11,374 bases of DNA from Baffinella frigidus (taxonomy: Eukaryota > Cryptophyceae > Cryptomonadales > Baffinellaceae), in contig MU646490.1 of assembly GCA_026770585.1 (NCBI GenBank), forward strand, positions 124,715 to 136,088. The letters are read 5' to 3'. Shown here piece by piece: positions 1 to 6,874 of the stretch (positions are counted from its first letter, which is position 1; the number at the start of each line of letters is the position of its first letter). Made by a program: the position numbers and the translations under genes. Below the pieces are notes generated by a model. The model saw only the letters and a list, made by a program, of their open reading frames with translations. It was not told the origin of the DNA and did not search any database.

Positions 1-160
1 CAGTCTGCCCACTCCCCCCCCTGGGATCCCCGGTCCCGCCAGATCCAATCTGAAATATTTTCAACAATTCCGAAACTCTCCCCTGAAACCTTGCACCCAG
101 TTAGAGAAAGACATTCCTTGATGTTTCCGGCCAGCATCAGGCGCGTCGTAGTCCAAGCCA

Positions 161-297
161 CAGGTGGACTACCATCCTTTCATCAAAGGTCAATTTACCT
201 GCAGACAATCAACTTGAAGTTTTTTTCTAGTGCAAATTGGTTACGTAACACCCCGGAATCCGGGGTCGACGAAACCCTCGTAGCCCACCGAGCGGTT
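161..297 (+). repeat. Terminal-inverted-repeat element, family A, copy 1 (degenerate)
   Basis: This copy shares with 1264-1397 and 3029-3161 the order ggtggact, then cctttcatcaaa, then a T-rich stretch with gtgcaaattggttacgta, then ctcgtagcccaccg. Its ends are decayed compared with copy 3. The shared blocks show an interspersed repeat; calling it a non-autonomous DNA transposon is inference from the inverted ends of copies 2 and 3. Confidence 0.6.
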
Positions 298-345
298 GCG
301 TCTATCCCGTACCGCTCTCCAGCGGGAACACAACATTTTGAAAGT

Positions 346-368
346 CCAAGGCCTGATCCTGGCCTTGG
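346..368. other. Perfect 8-bp stem-loop
   Basis: ccaaggcc and ggccttgg flank a 7-nt loop. No other context suggests a function. Confidence 0.4.
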
Positions 369-942
369 GTACTGCATTCAGGTGCAAATATTTAAAATCA
401 TCAACTTGTTCCCGTCTCGCTCGAGAGCGGAAAGGCGCGTGGCCCATTACACTTCTACTTACTTCCTATGACTAGAGGCCTACGACCTGCTGCGGGTCAA
501 ATATGGCCCGCTGGCCACCTAAGGGGTATTAGCAGCAGCAAGGCTGAGGGTGGATGCGTGCGTGGATGTTTGGAACATGGATGAACAGGAGCATGGTGTG
601 TATGCCGGGAACACGCAGGAACCGAGGATAGTGCACTGCCACCCACAACATTGTTCCTTACTTCAACTGCCACGACAGCAAAAACCGTGAGTCAAATGCC
701 TGCCATGGTGGCAGGCTCCCTGACAACTTACTCCCGAGGATCAGCCAGTTGGCTTAATGTGAAACATTCTGCCTGGCAGTGTAGTGTGAGCAGACCACTC
801 AGGACACTACGAGGAATGTTATAAAGTTAATTATTTGATTATTTCTTGGGAAACACGGCCAAAGTCAGCAATTGTTGGGCACGTTACACCGCATATTCGG
901 GGGTGGCGTGCCGCGTAGTCTTTTGAGCGGGAGGTGACCTGA

Positions 943-985
943 CAGGTGCCAGGTTCGTGGAAGAAGGTTGGGGTCGAGGTTGGGA
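943..985 (+). repeat. Degenerate copy of the first JmjC exon start
   Basis: The segment from caggtgccag to ggtcgagg matches the acceptor and first codons of the exon at 1128, with about six mismatches in about 42 positions and an offset of 182 bp. It would read VPGSWKKVGVEVG, against VPDAWKKLGVEAG in the real exon. It lacks the HxD segment that follows in the real exon, so it looks like a decayed partial duplication and not a usable exon. Confidence 0.6.
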
Positions 986-1127
986 ACAGAGGACGAACGT
1001 TGGTCGCAGGAGCATGGCGTATGCTGAGAACTCGCAGGAACAGGATCAGGAGCATTGCGTGTCATCAGGCGGCGTGTTGTTGCTGGAGCCGACGCACGGG
1101 GTGTCAACAGGCGGGGTGTTCCGGCAG

Positions 1128-4100
1128 GTGCCAGATGCGTGGAAGAAGCTGGGGGTCGAGGCAGGGGGGTGCACCAACTTCTGGGTCAGCTCAGCCGGGC
1201 TCGTCTCGCCGCTCCACTACGACGGCACACACTCTTTCCTCGCTCAGGTATCCGCCCACCCCACCATACGGTGGATTTTGAACCTTTCATCAAAAGTCAA
1301 CCTGGGGCAATTAGTTTTGAGGGTTTTCTAATGCAAATTTGGCCACGTTACCGCGAAATCTAGCGTATCTGAAATCCTCGTAGCCCACCGTGTGGCACAG
1401 CGGGCTACGAAGGGATTTTTGGCCAAGATCGGTCCATCTTTCCGTTGCCGTATCCGTAGGAACTCCCCTAGGTTCCTACGGTATTACCTAGGTCCCTACG
1501 GCATTACCTAGGGTAGTGTGCAGGCCCTATTCACTTTTGAGCTGTTCACGAAATCGCTTCGAAGTCCGGTGTGTGGCCTCGGCTCTGTCCCGCAGCGCAC
1601 GAGATGCTTCTCGTGCGAGGCTGGTGACTGCCAGACGGCGACCAGCATGCCTGCCTGCTCCACCAAGCAGACACATGATGGGGGGCCCGGGGCCTGTCAG
1701 TTGAAGGGCCGGAAGCGGGTGGGGACGCATCGTGGCCACATTCCACTTGGGATATTTCGATTAATCCCACCAGGTTCTCAGGAATCCAAAGGGTCCCACC
1801 CTGCTGATGGTCATGTCCCGGTCTCGGGGGGCTGTCTGGTGAATGGACGGAAGCGCGTGCTGCCCTGGGACGCTTCAGGGTGAGTCCTTGTTTCAGGCAA
1901 ACCACACATCACCACACAGGTTGAGACCGTGTGTCTGGCTGCTGATATCCCGAGCCAGAGGGGCTGTCAGGTGGATGGACGGAAGCGGACGGTAACACAT
2001 CGTGTCCACATTGCAATGCAAGATTTCCCACCCTGTTGACACCCTATAGCCCTATTGATGTTGATGCACCCGGGGCAGGTGAAGGGGCGGAAACGGATGC
2101 TGCTCTGGGACGCGGCGCTCCTCCCCGACTTCTATGTCTACCCGCCGAAGCACCCCCTCTACCGCCGCTCGCGCGTCGACATCCAGGTGAGGTTCTAGTC
2201 TGAGATCTAGCTTCCGATCGCTCACCTGGGACTTACTTCGACCACCGAGGAGGGGACGGATTCGGTGATCCCAGGCTTTATGTTCATCCACGTCAGGATT
2301 CAGGGAGCTTCCGAAACATCGTTTGGACCCCCCTCCCCGAATCGGTTCTCAGAACCGTTTCTGATGGACACGGTATCCCTGATACAATCGATCTCGCTCA
2401 CCTGCACTGCTAGCTGGAAGATTTTGTTCATCAAGGTGAGGAGTCAGAGAGCTTCCGATCGCTCCCCTGTGAGCGGGGTTAGGGGTTGGGGTTTGGGTTG
2501 GGGTTGGGGTTTGGGGGTTGGGGTAAGGCATCATCGCAACCTTGGGGAGGGGATGGATTTAATCGTGGCGTGTATTTAATGTAAGTACGCTCCGCCTATA
2601 GGGAGTTGAAGTCGTTGACCTGAATTATGAAGGTACAGCTCAAATTCCCTACGGGAGCGAGTCATTGAAATAAACACTAGCCCGGATGCGATTTGCTGAT
2701 CCCATGGTTTGGGTGTGGGGTCATGTTTGAGCAAGATACTTGGATGACATCCGGCGTCTGACACCTTGGAGCAGGCCGCTGAGAGGCACCCCCTCCACCT
2801 TGCGCAGGTCCCGGCGGCGTCGGTCCTGGGGGGAGGAGGGGACGGCATCCACCTTGTGGCGCGGTAGAGCAGGCTACTGAGAGGCACACCCTCCCACCGC
2901 ACGCAGGTCCCGGGTGGGGCAGAAGCCGGGGAAGCGGGGGGGGACGCGGGCGAGGCGCGCGCCAAGGCAAGAGAGACCCAGGTGGGTTGCTTGCCGCCAT
3001 CCCATCAGTGCTGCCACCGCCACCCTGTCCACACGGTGGACTACGAACCTTTCATCAAAAGTCCACTTGCCTTGATGCAATTTACTTTTCTGGTACAATT
3101 TGGTCACGTACCCCCCTGGAATCCAGGCCCAACAAACCCCTCGGAAGCCCACCGTGTGGCCTGGGAGGCGCCGAGCGACTCACGCACTGCGTGACGGACG
3201 CACCGCGCCCTGAACCCTCAACCCTTGACCCTAAACTCTAGACCCCAGCCCCCAACCCCCAACCCCAAACCCCTAAACCCCAAACCGCGGCAGGGGTGAG
3301 GGGCGGCTCGCGGCACCGATGCTGTGGGTAGTGTGGGTAGGAGGGTAGGATGTCCACGGCACCGGAAATCCGGGAAAGATTGGGACACCACGTGGTTGGG
3401 GGTGTGGCTCAAGTGATGGGGTGTGTGGCGACAGGCGGCGCGGTTCCCAGAGTTCTTCCGGGAGGGCGGCACATCAGGCGCGGCAGGCACGGCGGAGGGC
3501 GGCACAGGAGCAGGCCCGGCAGGCACGGCGCTGGAGGCGTTCCTCGAGCCAGGCGACGCGATCTTCTTTCCTGCCTACTGGTCTCCAGCCAAACTGTCCT
3601 CCCCGCTCTGCCACATACCGGACTGCGCAGGGTTTTCGCGGACAACCCACTACTTGATGATCCATACCATCTGTCTATTGTCCATGCAATTTGTCGGATG
3701 CCCATAACATCGCAGAATGCAGGGTGTTACAGAGCGGACTCTAGGGTGTTACAGGGCGGAATGCAGGCTAGCGGTACAGTCCTGTGACATGGCGGTCCTG
3801 AGAGAGTTTGTGAGGCGTGTGCCCTAGGTATTGGTGAGAGAGAGGGAGGAAGGCGCGTGCACGCAGGGTAGTAGGAAGACTTGCACTCGGGGAGGATCGT
3901 GCGCTCCATCAGAGCCGGCCGTGCCAGGCAGCTATCTTTCCTCTTGACAAATTGCTCACGAACGCATGCCAAGATAGCGAAATGAGCGTACGGTGCACGC
4001 TATCTGCCCTCTGACGAGTCGGGCACAGCGCGAGGAAGGTTCCAAGTGGCGAGGGGGTCAAAATTGACCCCCAGGAGGTCCTAGCCAGGTTCTATAGCCC

Positions 4101-4323
4101 TACGGTAGGGCGTATGAGCCTACTCGCCACTTAGGGGGTATCCTACGGCGACACCTAGGTGTTGACTGCCGAGGGGCTCTGATTCGAAGCAGGTTCCAAT
4201 AACGTGTGGCGCATGACGGCTGTTCTCTGACGTGTTGCTCTGATGCGAATCAGGTTCCACTACACGGAGACGCTCGAGACCTCCTTCTCGCTTGGGTACC
4301 GCTACTTCGGACTTGGCGACTAG
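1128..4323 (+). CDS. JmjC-domain Fe(II)/2-oxoglutarate-dependent oxygenase (JMJD5/FIH-like), 3' part
   Basis: Exons: 1128-1247, 2079-2186, 3435-3580 and 4254-4323 (TAG at 4321-4323). All introns are GT...AG, with phases 0, 0 and 2. Exon 1 gives 40 residues with SPLHYDGTHSFLAQ, the JmjC HxD iron-binding motif. Exon 2 continues with VKGRKRMLLWDAA and RRSRVDIQ, matching the family's QV.GRK...L and RS.VD blocks. Exon 3 has FPEFF, a Gly/Ala-rich insert, then LEPGDAIFFPAYW. Exon 4 has FHYTETLETSFSLGYR, supplying the distal His, and ends at once after the domain, as in other small JmjC hydroxylases. The TGG codon for Trp is split across exons 3 and 4. The family uses Fe(II), O2 and 2-oxoglutarate to hydroxylate or demethylate proteins; the substrate here is unknown. 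Upstream exons are missing from the model. A 75-nt in-phase cassette exon at 2907-2981 may also be included. The introns carry repeated copies of the splice junctions. Confidence 0.87.
1264..1397 (+). repeat. Terminal-inverted-repeat element, family A, copy 2
   Basis: This copy lies inside the JmjC intron 1248-2078. The left end ccatacggtgg is the inverse of the right end ccaccgtgtgg with one mismatch. The internal blocks cctttcatcaaaagtc and ctcgtagcccacc match copies 1 and 3. A 9-bp hairpin (tcgtagccc / gggctacga) straddles the right end. Confidence 0.7.
1454..1512. repeat. Hairpin plus cctacgg/cctagg short repeats
   Basis: ccgtaggaac (1454-1463) and gttcctacgg (1472-1481) form a perfect 10-bp stem with an 8-nt loop. 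It is followed by two direct repeats of the form cctacggNattacctagg. The same ccctac/gtaggg vocabulary occurs inside the inverted-repeat elements at 4380-4500 and 4759-4885, so this may be a remnant of that family. Confidence 0.45.
1701..2078 (+). repeat. Three degenerate tandem copies of the JmjC exon-2 start in the preceding intron
   Basis: Copies start at 1701, 1839 and 1971, and the real exon starts at 2079, so spacings are 138, 132 and 108 bp. Each copy begins with a GRKR-coding block: LKGRKRVG, VNGRKRVLPWDAS and VDGRKRTV, against VKGRKRMLLWDAA. Copies 1 and 3 keep an AG directly before (gtcag); copy 2 has gtctg. The flanking sequence is also shared (cccaccctg.tga and gaggggctgtcag), so whole units including the intron end were duplicated. 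Copy 2 is followed by gggtgagt, a donor-like sequence. Confidence 0.8.
2181..2470 (+). repeat. Three copies of the JmjC exon-2 donor site
   Basis: The functional donor (atccag|gtgagg, intron from 2187) is followed by related segments at about 2283-2320 (catccacgtcagg...cagggagcttccga) and about 2427-2466 (catcaaggtgagg...cagagagcttccgatcgctc). The original reads ...gatctagcttccgatcgctc. The third copy keeps a perfect gtgagg; the second has gtcagg. Confidence 0.65.
2474..2526 (-). repeat. Degenerate telomere-like G-rich tract in a JmjC intron
   Basis: Runs of ggggtt, gggttt and ggggtttgg occur on the plus strand, the opposite orientation to the C-rich tracts elsewhere in the window. Four or more G runs make a G-quadruplex possible on the transcribed RNA. 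Confidence 0.6.
2769..2980 (+). repeat. 98-bp tandem duplication with duplicated splice acceptor
   Basis: Unit 1 starts at 2769 and unit 2 at 2867. Both run gagcaggc..ctgagaggcac.ccctcc and then gcgcag or cgcag followed by gtcccgg. The first unit's frame after its acceptor (2808) meets a TAG at about 2865; the second stays open to a donor at 2982. The copies diverge further downstream. Confidence 0.7.
2907..2981 (+). CDS. Candidate cassette exon of the JmjC gene
   Basis: The segment is bounded by cag at 2904-2906 and by a gtgggt donor at 2982. It is 75 nt long (25 codons), open and phase 0 on both sides, so it could sit between exon 2 (ending DIQ) and exon 3 (starting AARFPEF) without changing the frame. 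The encoded peptide is Ala/Gly/Glu-rich (VPGGAEAGEAGG, then ARAKARETQ). JmjC relatives carry a few more residues between RSxVD and FPxF than direct splicing would leave, so either form is plausible. Only transcripts can tell. Confidence 0.45.
3029..3161 (+). repeat. Terminal-inverted-repeat element, family A, copy 3 (best-preserved ends)
   Basis: The left end ccacacggtgg and right end ccaccgtgtgg are perfect 11-bp inverted repeats. The interior shares cctttcatcaaaagtc and a ttggtcacgta block with the other copies. It lies in the intron before JmjC exon 3. No clear target-site duplication was found. Confidence 0.7.
3203..3290 (+). repeat. Degenerate telomere-like C-rich tract
   Basis: Units such as ccctgaa, ccctcaa, ccctaaa, cccccaa and cccctaaa recur at about 7-bp spacing inside the JmjC intron that ends at 3434. 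Confidence 0.65.
3462..3530 (+). repeat. In-frame tandem duplication inside JmjC exon 3
   Basis: Two units of 33 and 36 nt encode EGGTSGAAGTA and EGGTGAGPAGTA. The duplication keeps the frame and lengthens a loop between the FPEF block and the LEPGDAIFFP strand, where a linker can vary without disturbing the active site. Confidence 0.75.
3721..3760 (+). repeat. 22-bp direct repeat in JmjC intron 3
   Basis: agggtgttacagagcgga at 3721 recurs as agggtgttacagggcgga at 3743 with one mismatch. Confidence 0.6.
4040..4137. repeat. Nested inverted-repeat element in JmjC intron 3
   Basis: aagtggcgag (4044-4053) and ctcgccactt (4123-4132) are perfect inverted repeats. Inside them lie a hairpin of two 9-bp arms, gggggtcaa and ttgaccccc (4053-4072), and ccctacggtaggg (4098-4110). 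The last motif resembles the core of the elements at 4380 and 4759, so this may be a relative. Confidence 0.55.
4176..4261 (+). repeat. Duplicated acceptor of the JmjC last exon
   Basis: gctctgattcgaagcaggtt (4176) and gctctgatgcgaatcaggtt (4237) are 61 bp apart; the matching region extends to 25 positions with 22 identical. Use of the upstream copy would read Phe-Gln-stop after the split Trp codon and lose the distal His. The downstream copy gives the conserved FHYTETLE. Confidence 0.75.
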
Positions 4324-4379
4324 CCTTCCTCTTCAGGACTGCCGACTCGCCCTGAGACGCCCCACTCGTCAGGAGTGCC

Positions 4380-4500
4380 TACAGGGATACCTCGATTACA
4401 AGAAAACGTCACCCCCTTAGGACGACCATAGGGCCCTAGGCATAGCCCTACTGTAGGGTCCTACGGGGAGGCATTTTCTTGTAATCGAGGTACCCCTGTA
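4380..4500. mobile_element. MITE-like inverted-repeat element, family B, copy 1
   Basis: The arms start tacagggatacctcgattac and, as the inverse of the right end, tacaggggtacctcgattac. They pair over about 36 bp with few mismatches around a ccctagg/ccctactgtaggg core. At 121 bp there is no room for a transposase. The ends begin and finish with TA, compatible with a TA target, but the TA could equally belong to the arms. Confidence 0.8.
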
Positions 4501-4686
4501 TCGCGACACTTGAGGAGTGCCTCTCATTCGTGCGGCACTCCTGCCAAGTACACAAGTACACAACTTGCCTGCGTTCCAACGCGTCACCATCGCCAGGCCC
4601 CAACATTCCAGCTGCCCCACATTGCAACACGGGCACGCACACGCAGGTGATGCTGCAATGTCAGTGGAGGTGAGGTCTGCGCATGT

Positions 4687-4755
4687 CGTGCCACGAGCGA
4701 GGCGCCTGGAACAACCTCCCGTGCCACAAGTGAGGCGCCTCCAAGGACCTCCGTG
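4687..4755 (+). repeat. 33-bp tandem repeat between the two family B elements
   Basis: cgtgccacgagcgaggcgcc at 4687 recurs as cgtgccacaagtgaggcgcc at 4720, each followed by an aacctcc or gacctcc end. Confidence 0.65.
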
Positions 4756-4758
4756 TCG

Positions 4759-4885
4759 TACAGGGGTACCTCGCTCATAAGAAAGTGTACCCCCCTAGGA
4801 CCCTACAGTACATGTAGGCCTATGCCTAGGGCCCTACGGTGGTCCTATGGGGGGGGCAGTTTCTTATGAGCGAGATACCCCTGTA
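4759..4885. mobile_element. MITE-like inverted-repeat element, family B, copy 2
   Basis: The arms tacaggggtacctcgctcat and (inverse of the right end) tacaggggtatctcgctcat pair over about 40 bp. The outer 16 bp and the core vocabulary match copy 1; the inner arm differs (gctcataag against gattacaag). The element is 127 bp. The different inner arms suggest subfamilies and not a recent local duplication. Confidence 0.8.
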
Positions 4886-5006
4886 GCACCCACACGCGCT
4901 TTTGCAACCTCTCTCTGCGCCCGGGCTTCTCTCCCCTTTCAAAGGAAAAACAGTGTTCTCGGGCCTCAAAAAATAGTGTATTCAATCAAGGCAGCCTGGA
5001 GATGTC

Positions 5007-5318
5007 CTATGCGGCGGGATTGGAGGCGGCGAGTTTCTTGAGGAAGGTGGGGCTCTTCTCTGCGTCGACCATCTGCGTTGCGGGGGCAGCACCCGCGCCT
5101 CAGCTATCAAGTGTGGATACAGCCTTGCCGCGTTCACGCAGCCATCGCGTGTGGGTGTACAGTCTGTGGCAAAGGCGCGCCGACGCAAGCCATCCAGCGT
5201 CAGACACCGCCGAGACCGCACCACGCTCCTCTCTGTCTCTCTCTGTCTCTCTCTGTCTCTCTGTCTCTCTCTTTCTCTCTCTATCTATCTCTCTCACACA
5301 CACCACGCTGCTCTCTCT

Positions 5319-5373
<55 letters not shown>

Positions 5374-5861
5374 AGGATGCGGCGACCCGGCAGGATCATG
5401 TCAGGCACACGCGTGGCAGGGGTGGTCCCTGCATGCACCAGCAGGCACAGCGCACAATTCACTTGATAATCAAAAATGACGTTATCGGGAGGCACCTGGA
5501 TATGGAGCTGGTGGAATGCCGCGAGCGTGGCGGTGTGCGCAGCCTCGGTGCCGAGCGCTGGGAGGAGCTTGCGGTACTGCGCGGGTGTCTTCGCGTACAC
5601 CTGCTTCGCCCAGTGCCTGCGAGCAACCAAGACATTACTCGTGTGCCAGGGGGGAATGTGCGAGCCATCATGTGCCAGAAAGCCGTTGTGTGCAAGTGTG
5701 ACAGGCAGGCCATCAATGTGGCAGCCATCAATGTGCAAGACATCATGTGCAAAAGCCGCCACGCGCTTCGCCACGAGCTGCGTCCATCGAATTTTCTTCG
5801 TCACGTTTTCATCGATGATTAGATTTATCCATTGGCGAAGATGTGGTGGGATTTTGGAGAG

Positions 5862-5892
<31 letters not shown>

Positions 5893-6874
5893 CTGTGTAT
5901 GTCTGTGTGTGTGTGGGACGTACCCGGAGTGGACGTTTAACAACTTGTTCTTGACCTCAGCCTCGATCTCAGAGCGCTCCTTTGTGCTTGCCAGCACCTT
6001 CTGCATCGCTTGGTGCCCTGCACCCGCGAACTCGCTTCGAGTTAGTGCAAAGCGGGTCACGTCCACCGCTAGAGAAACAGAGGGCCTCCTCTCCGCTCGA
6101 GCCACGCCAGAAACAAACACCCACGCCTCTCTTGTCCCTCGCAGATCTTTCTCCAGGTCTGGCCAGCGCTGACTGATTCCAGCAGCAAAGCCTTGCGAGG
6201 TCGTACCAAGTTGCTGAAAAATTGTGGAAATTGAGTTTGAGAGAGAGCCTCGCTACGCCGGGAGAGGCGGGGCACGCACCCGGCGTCTTCGGATGCTCCC
6301 GCGCACGCTCCGCCACCTGGAAGAGGTTGCAGCCTCAGAACCCAACCACCAACTTCTTGGAGGCGTGTCACGGGTGAACCCACAAAGCACAAGCAGAGCT
6401 GACATACCTCGGTGAACAGGAGACGCGTCGCGAGATGCTTGGCCGCTGCCACACGTCCACCATAGAGCGTTCAGTCACCCCACGCCATCATCCATCTTGA
6501 CTGCCTCGTCTTGAACCCCAACGTTGCGGGACCCAGCACTGGGAGCTTGGGGCTTGGAGGCACCTGGCTCGAGGATCATGTCAAGCTGCTTGCGCTCCGC
6601 AGGCGTCGGCGCCTGCTCGAGAAACCCCCCTCTCAGAAAGCCAGCCCCCGGCAGCTTCCCGGCACGCGCCCAGGGATGTGAGGGATGGGCCAATGGGCAT
6701 TTGGGGGGAGCTTGCCTTGCCAGCACGATGAACTGCCTGGGACAACCGTAGCCGACTTTTGGCACTGAGCAGAGTGTCCTCCCCCACCGGGTCACGGCCG
6801 CCCGAGATGAGTGCGATGGAACAGACCACGAGGGCCAGCGCCACGCCAGCAATGGCGCCCGTTCGGCGCTGCAT
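5007..6874 (-). CDS. Split gene for a predicted single-pass membrane protein, family not recognised
   Basis: Model on the minus strand, in transcript order: 6874-6788, 6612-6564, 6445-6408, 6213-5924, 5616-5496 and 5072-5007 (stop 5009-5007). Lengths sum to 651 nt (216 residues plus stop), all junctions GT...AG and phase-compatible. Exon 1 starts MQRRTGAIAG, followed by a hydrophobic VALALVVCSIALI segment (residues 11-23), a signal anchor or membrane helix. The best-supported exons are 6213-5924 (acceptor tttttcag, donor gtacgt; motifs ISQRWPDLEKDLRG and STKERSEIEAEVKNK), 5616-5496 (HWAKQVYAKTPAQYRKLL) and the last (MVDAEKSPTFLKKLAAS). The 5' exons are weaker. Exon 1 may instead run to a GC-type donor, or the gene may start at ATG 6464 and give an Arg-rich transit-peptide-like N-terminus. 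The soluble part looks alpha-helical and charged. No catalytic motif was recognised. Confidence 0.5.
5226..5367. repeat. (TC)n microsatellite inside an intron of the minus-strand gene
   Basis: Near-uninterrupted tctc with tctg, tatc and ctcg interruptions. On the gene's own strand it is a GA tract within intron 5073-5495. Long open frames through it are low-complexity artefacts. Confidence 0.9.
5860..5914. repeat. (GT)n microsatellite next to a donor of the minus-strand gene
   Basis: Alternating gt with a few c interruptions. On the coding strand it is a CA tract just downstream of the gtacgt donor at 5923-5918. Confidence 0.9.

Larger units (their letters stand above)
1..1127. other. Repeat-bearing region with no supported exon
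   Basis: No reading frame here looks like protein and no exon could be joined in phase to the JmjC exon starting at 1128. The stretch holds one degenerate copy of a terminal-inverted-repeat element (161-297), a stem-loop (346-368), a second short hairpin near 698-716, and a degenerate copy of the first JmjC exon start (943-985). A block near 587-630 resembles 1007-1050: both contain caggagcatgg followed by an (ac/tc)gcaggaac motif, so the region also contains diverged direct repeats. It is most likely an intron of the JmjC gene, or its upstream sequence. The missing 5' exons may lie outside the window. Confidence 0.5.
4324..5006. other. Spacer between convergent gene ends
   Basis: No coding exon is visible. 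It should contain the 3' UTR of the JmjC gene (plus strand) and that of the unrecognised gene (minus strand). Two copies of inverted-repeat family B (4380-4500 and 4759-4885) and a 33-bp tandem repeat fill much of it. No polyadenylation signal could be assigned with confidence. Confidence 0.6.

Noticed and set aside
577-681. ATG frame MDEQEHGVYAG ending at a gtgagt donor as a possible first JmjC exon
   Set aside because: It would end in phase 2 while the exon at 1128 begins in phase 0, and part of it recurs as a repeat near 1007.
1516-1905. Plus- and minus-strand frames of about 120 residues
   Set aside because: They owe their length to the tandem copies of the exon-2 start. The plus-strand frame contains two decoy GRKR blocks but not the rest of the domain.
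1553-3635. Short inverted similarity (agtccggt.tgtggc) between about 1570 and about 3620
   Set aside because: Only about 17 bp is convincing, too short to call a repeat family without a genome search.
5100-5804. 234-residue minus-strand frame
   Set aside because: Only the 5496-5616 part behaves as an exon. The rest crosses a donor, a GA repeat and an acceptor, so it is intron read-through.
5151-5822. 223-residue plus-strand frame
   Set aside because: Antisense shadow of the minus-strand exon plus the TC repeat.
6280-6316. Possible extra minus-strand exon reading VAERAREHPKTP
   Set aside because: It has a fair acceptor and donor but ends in phase 1, which would put the strong exon 6213-5924 out of frame if entered in phase 0. 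It could still be real if the 5' part of the gene differs from the model.
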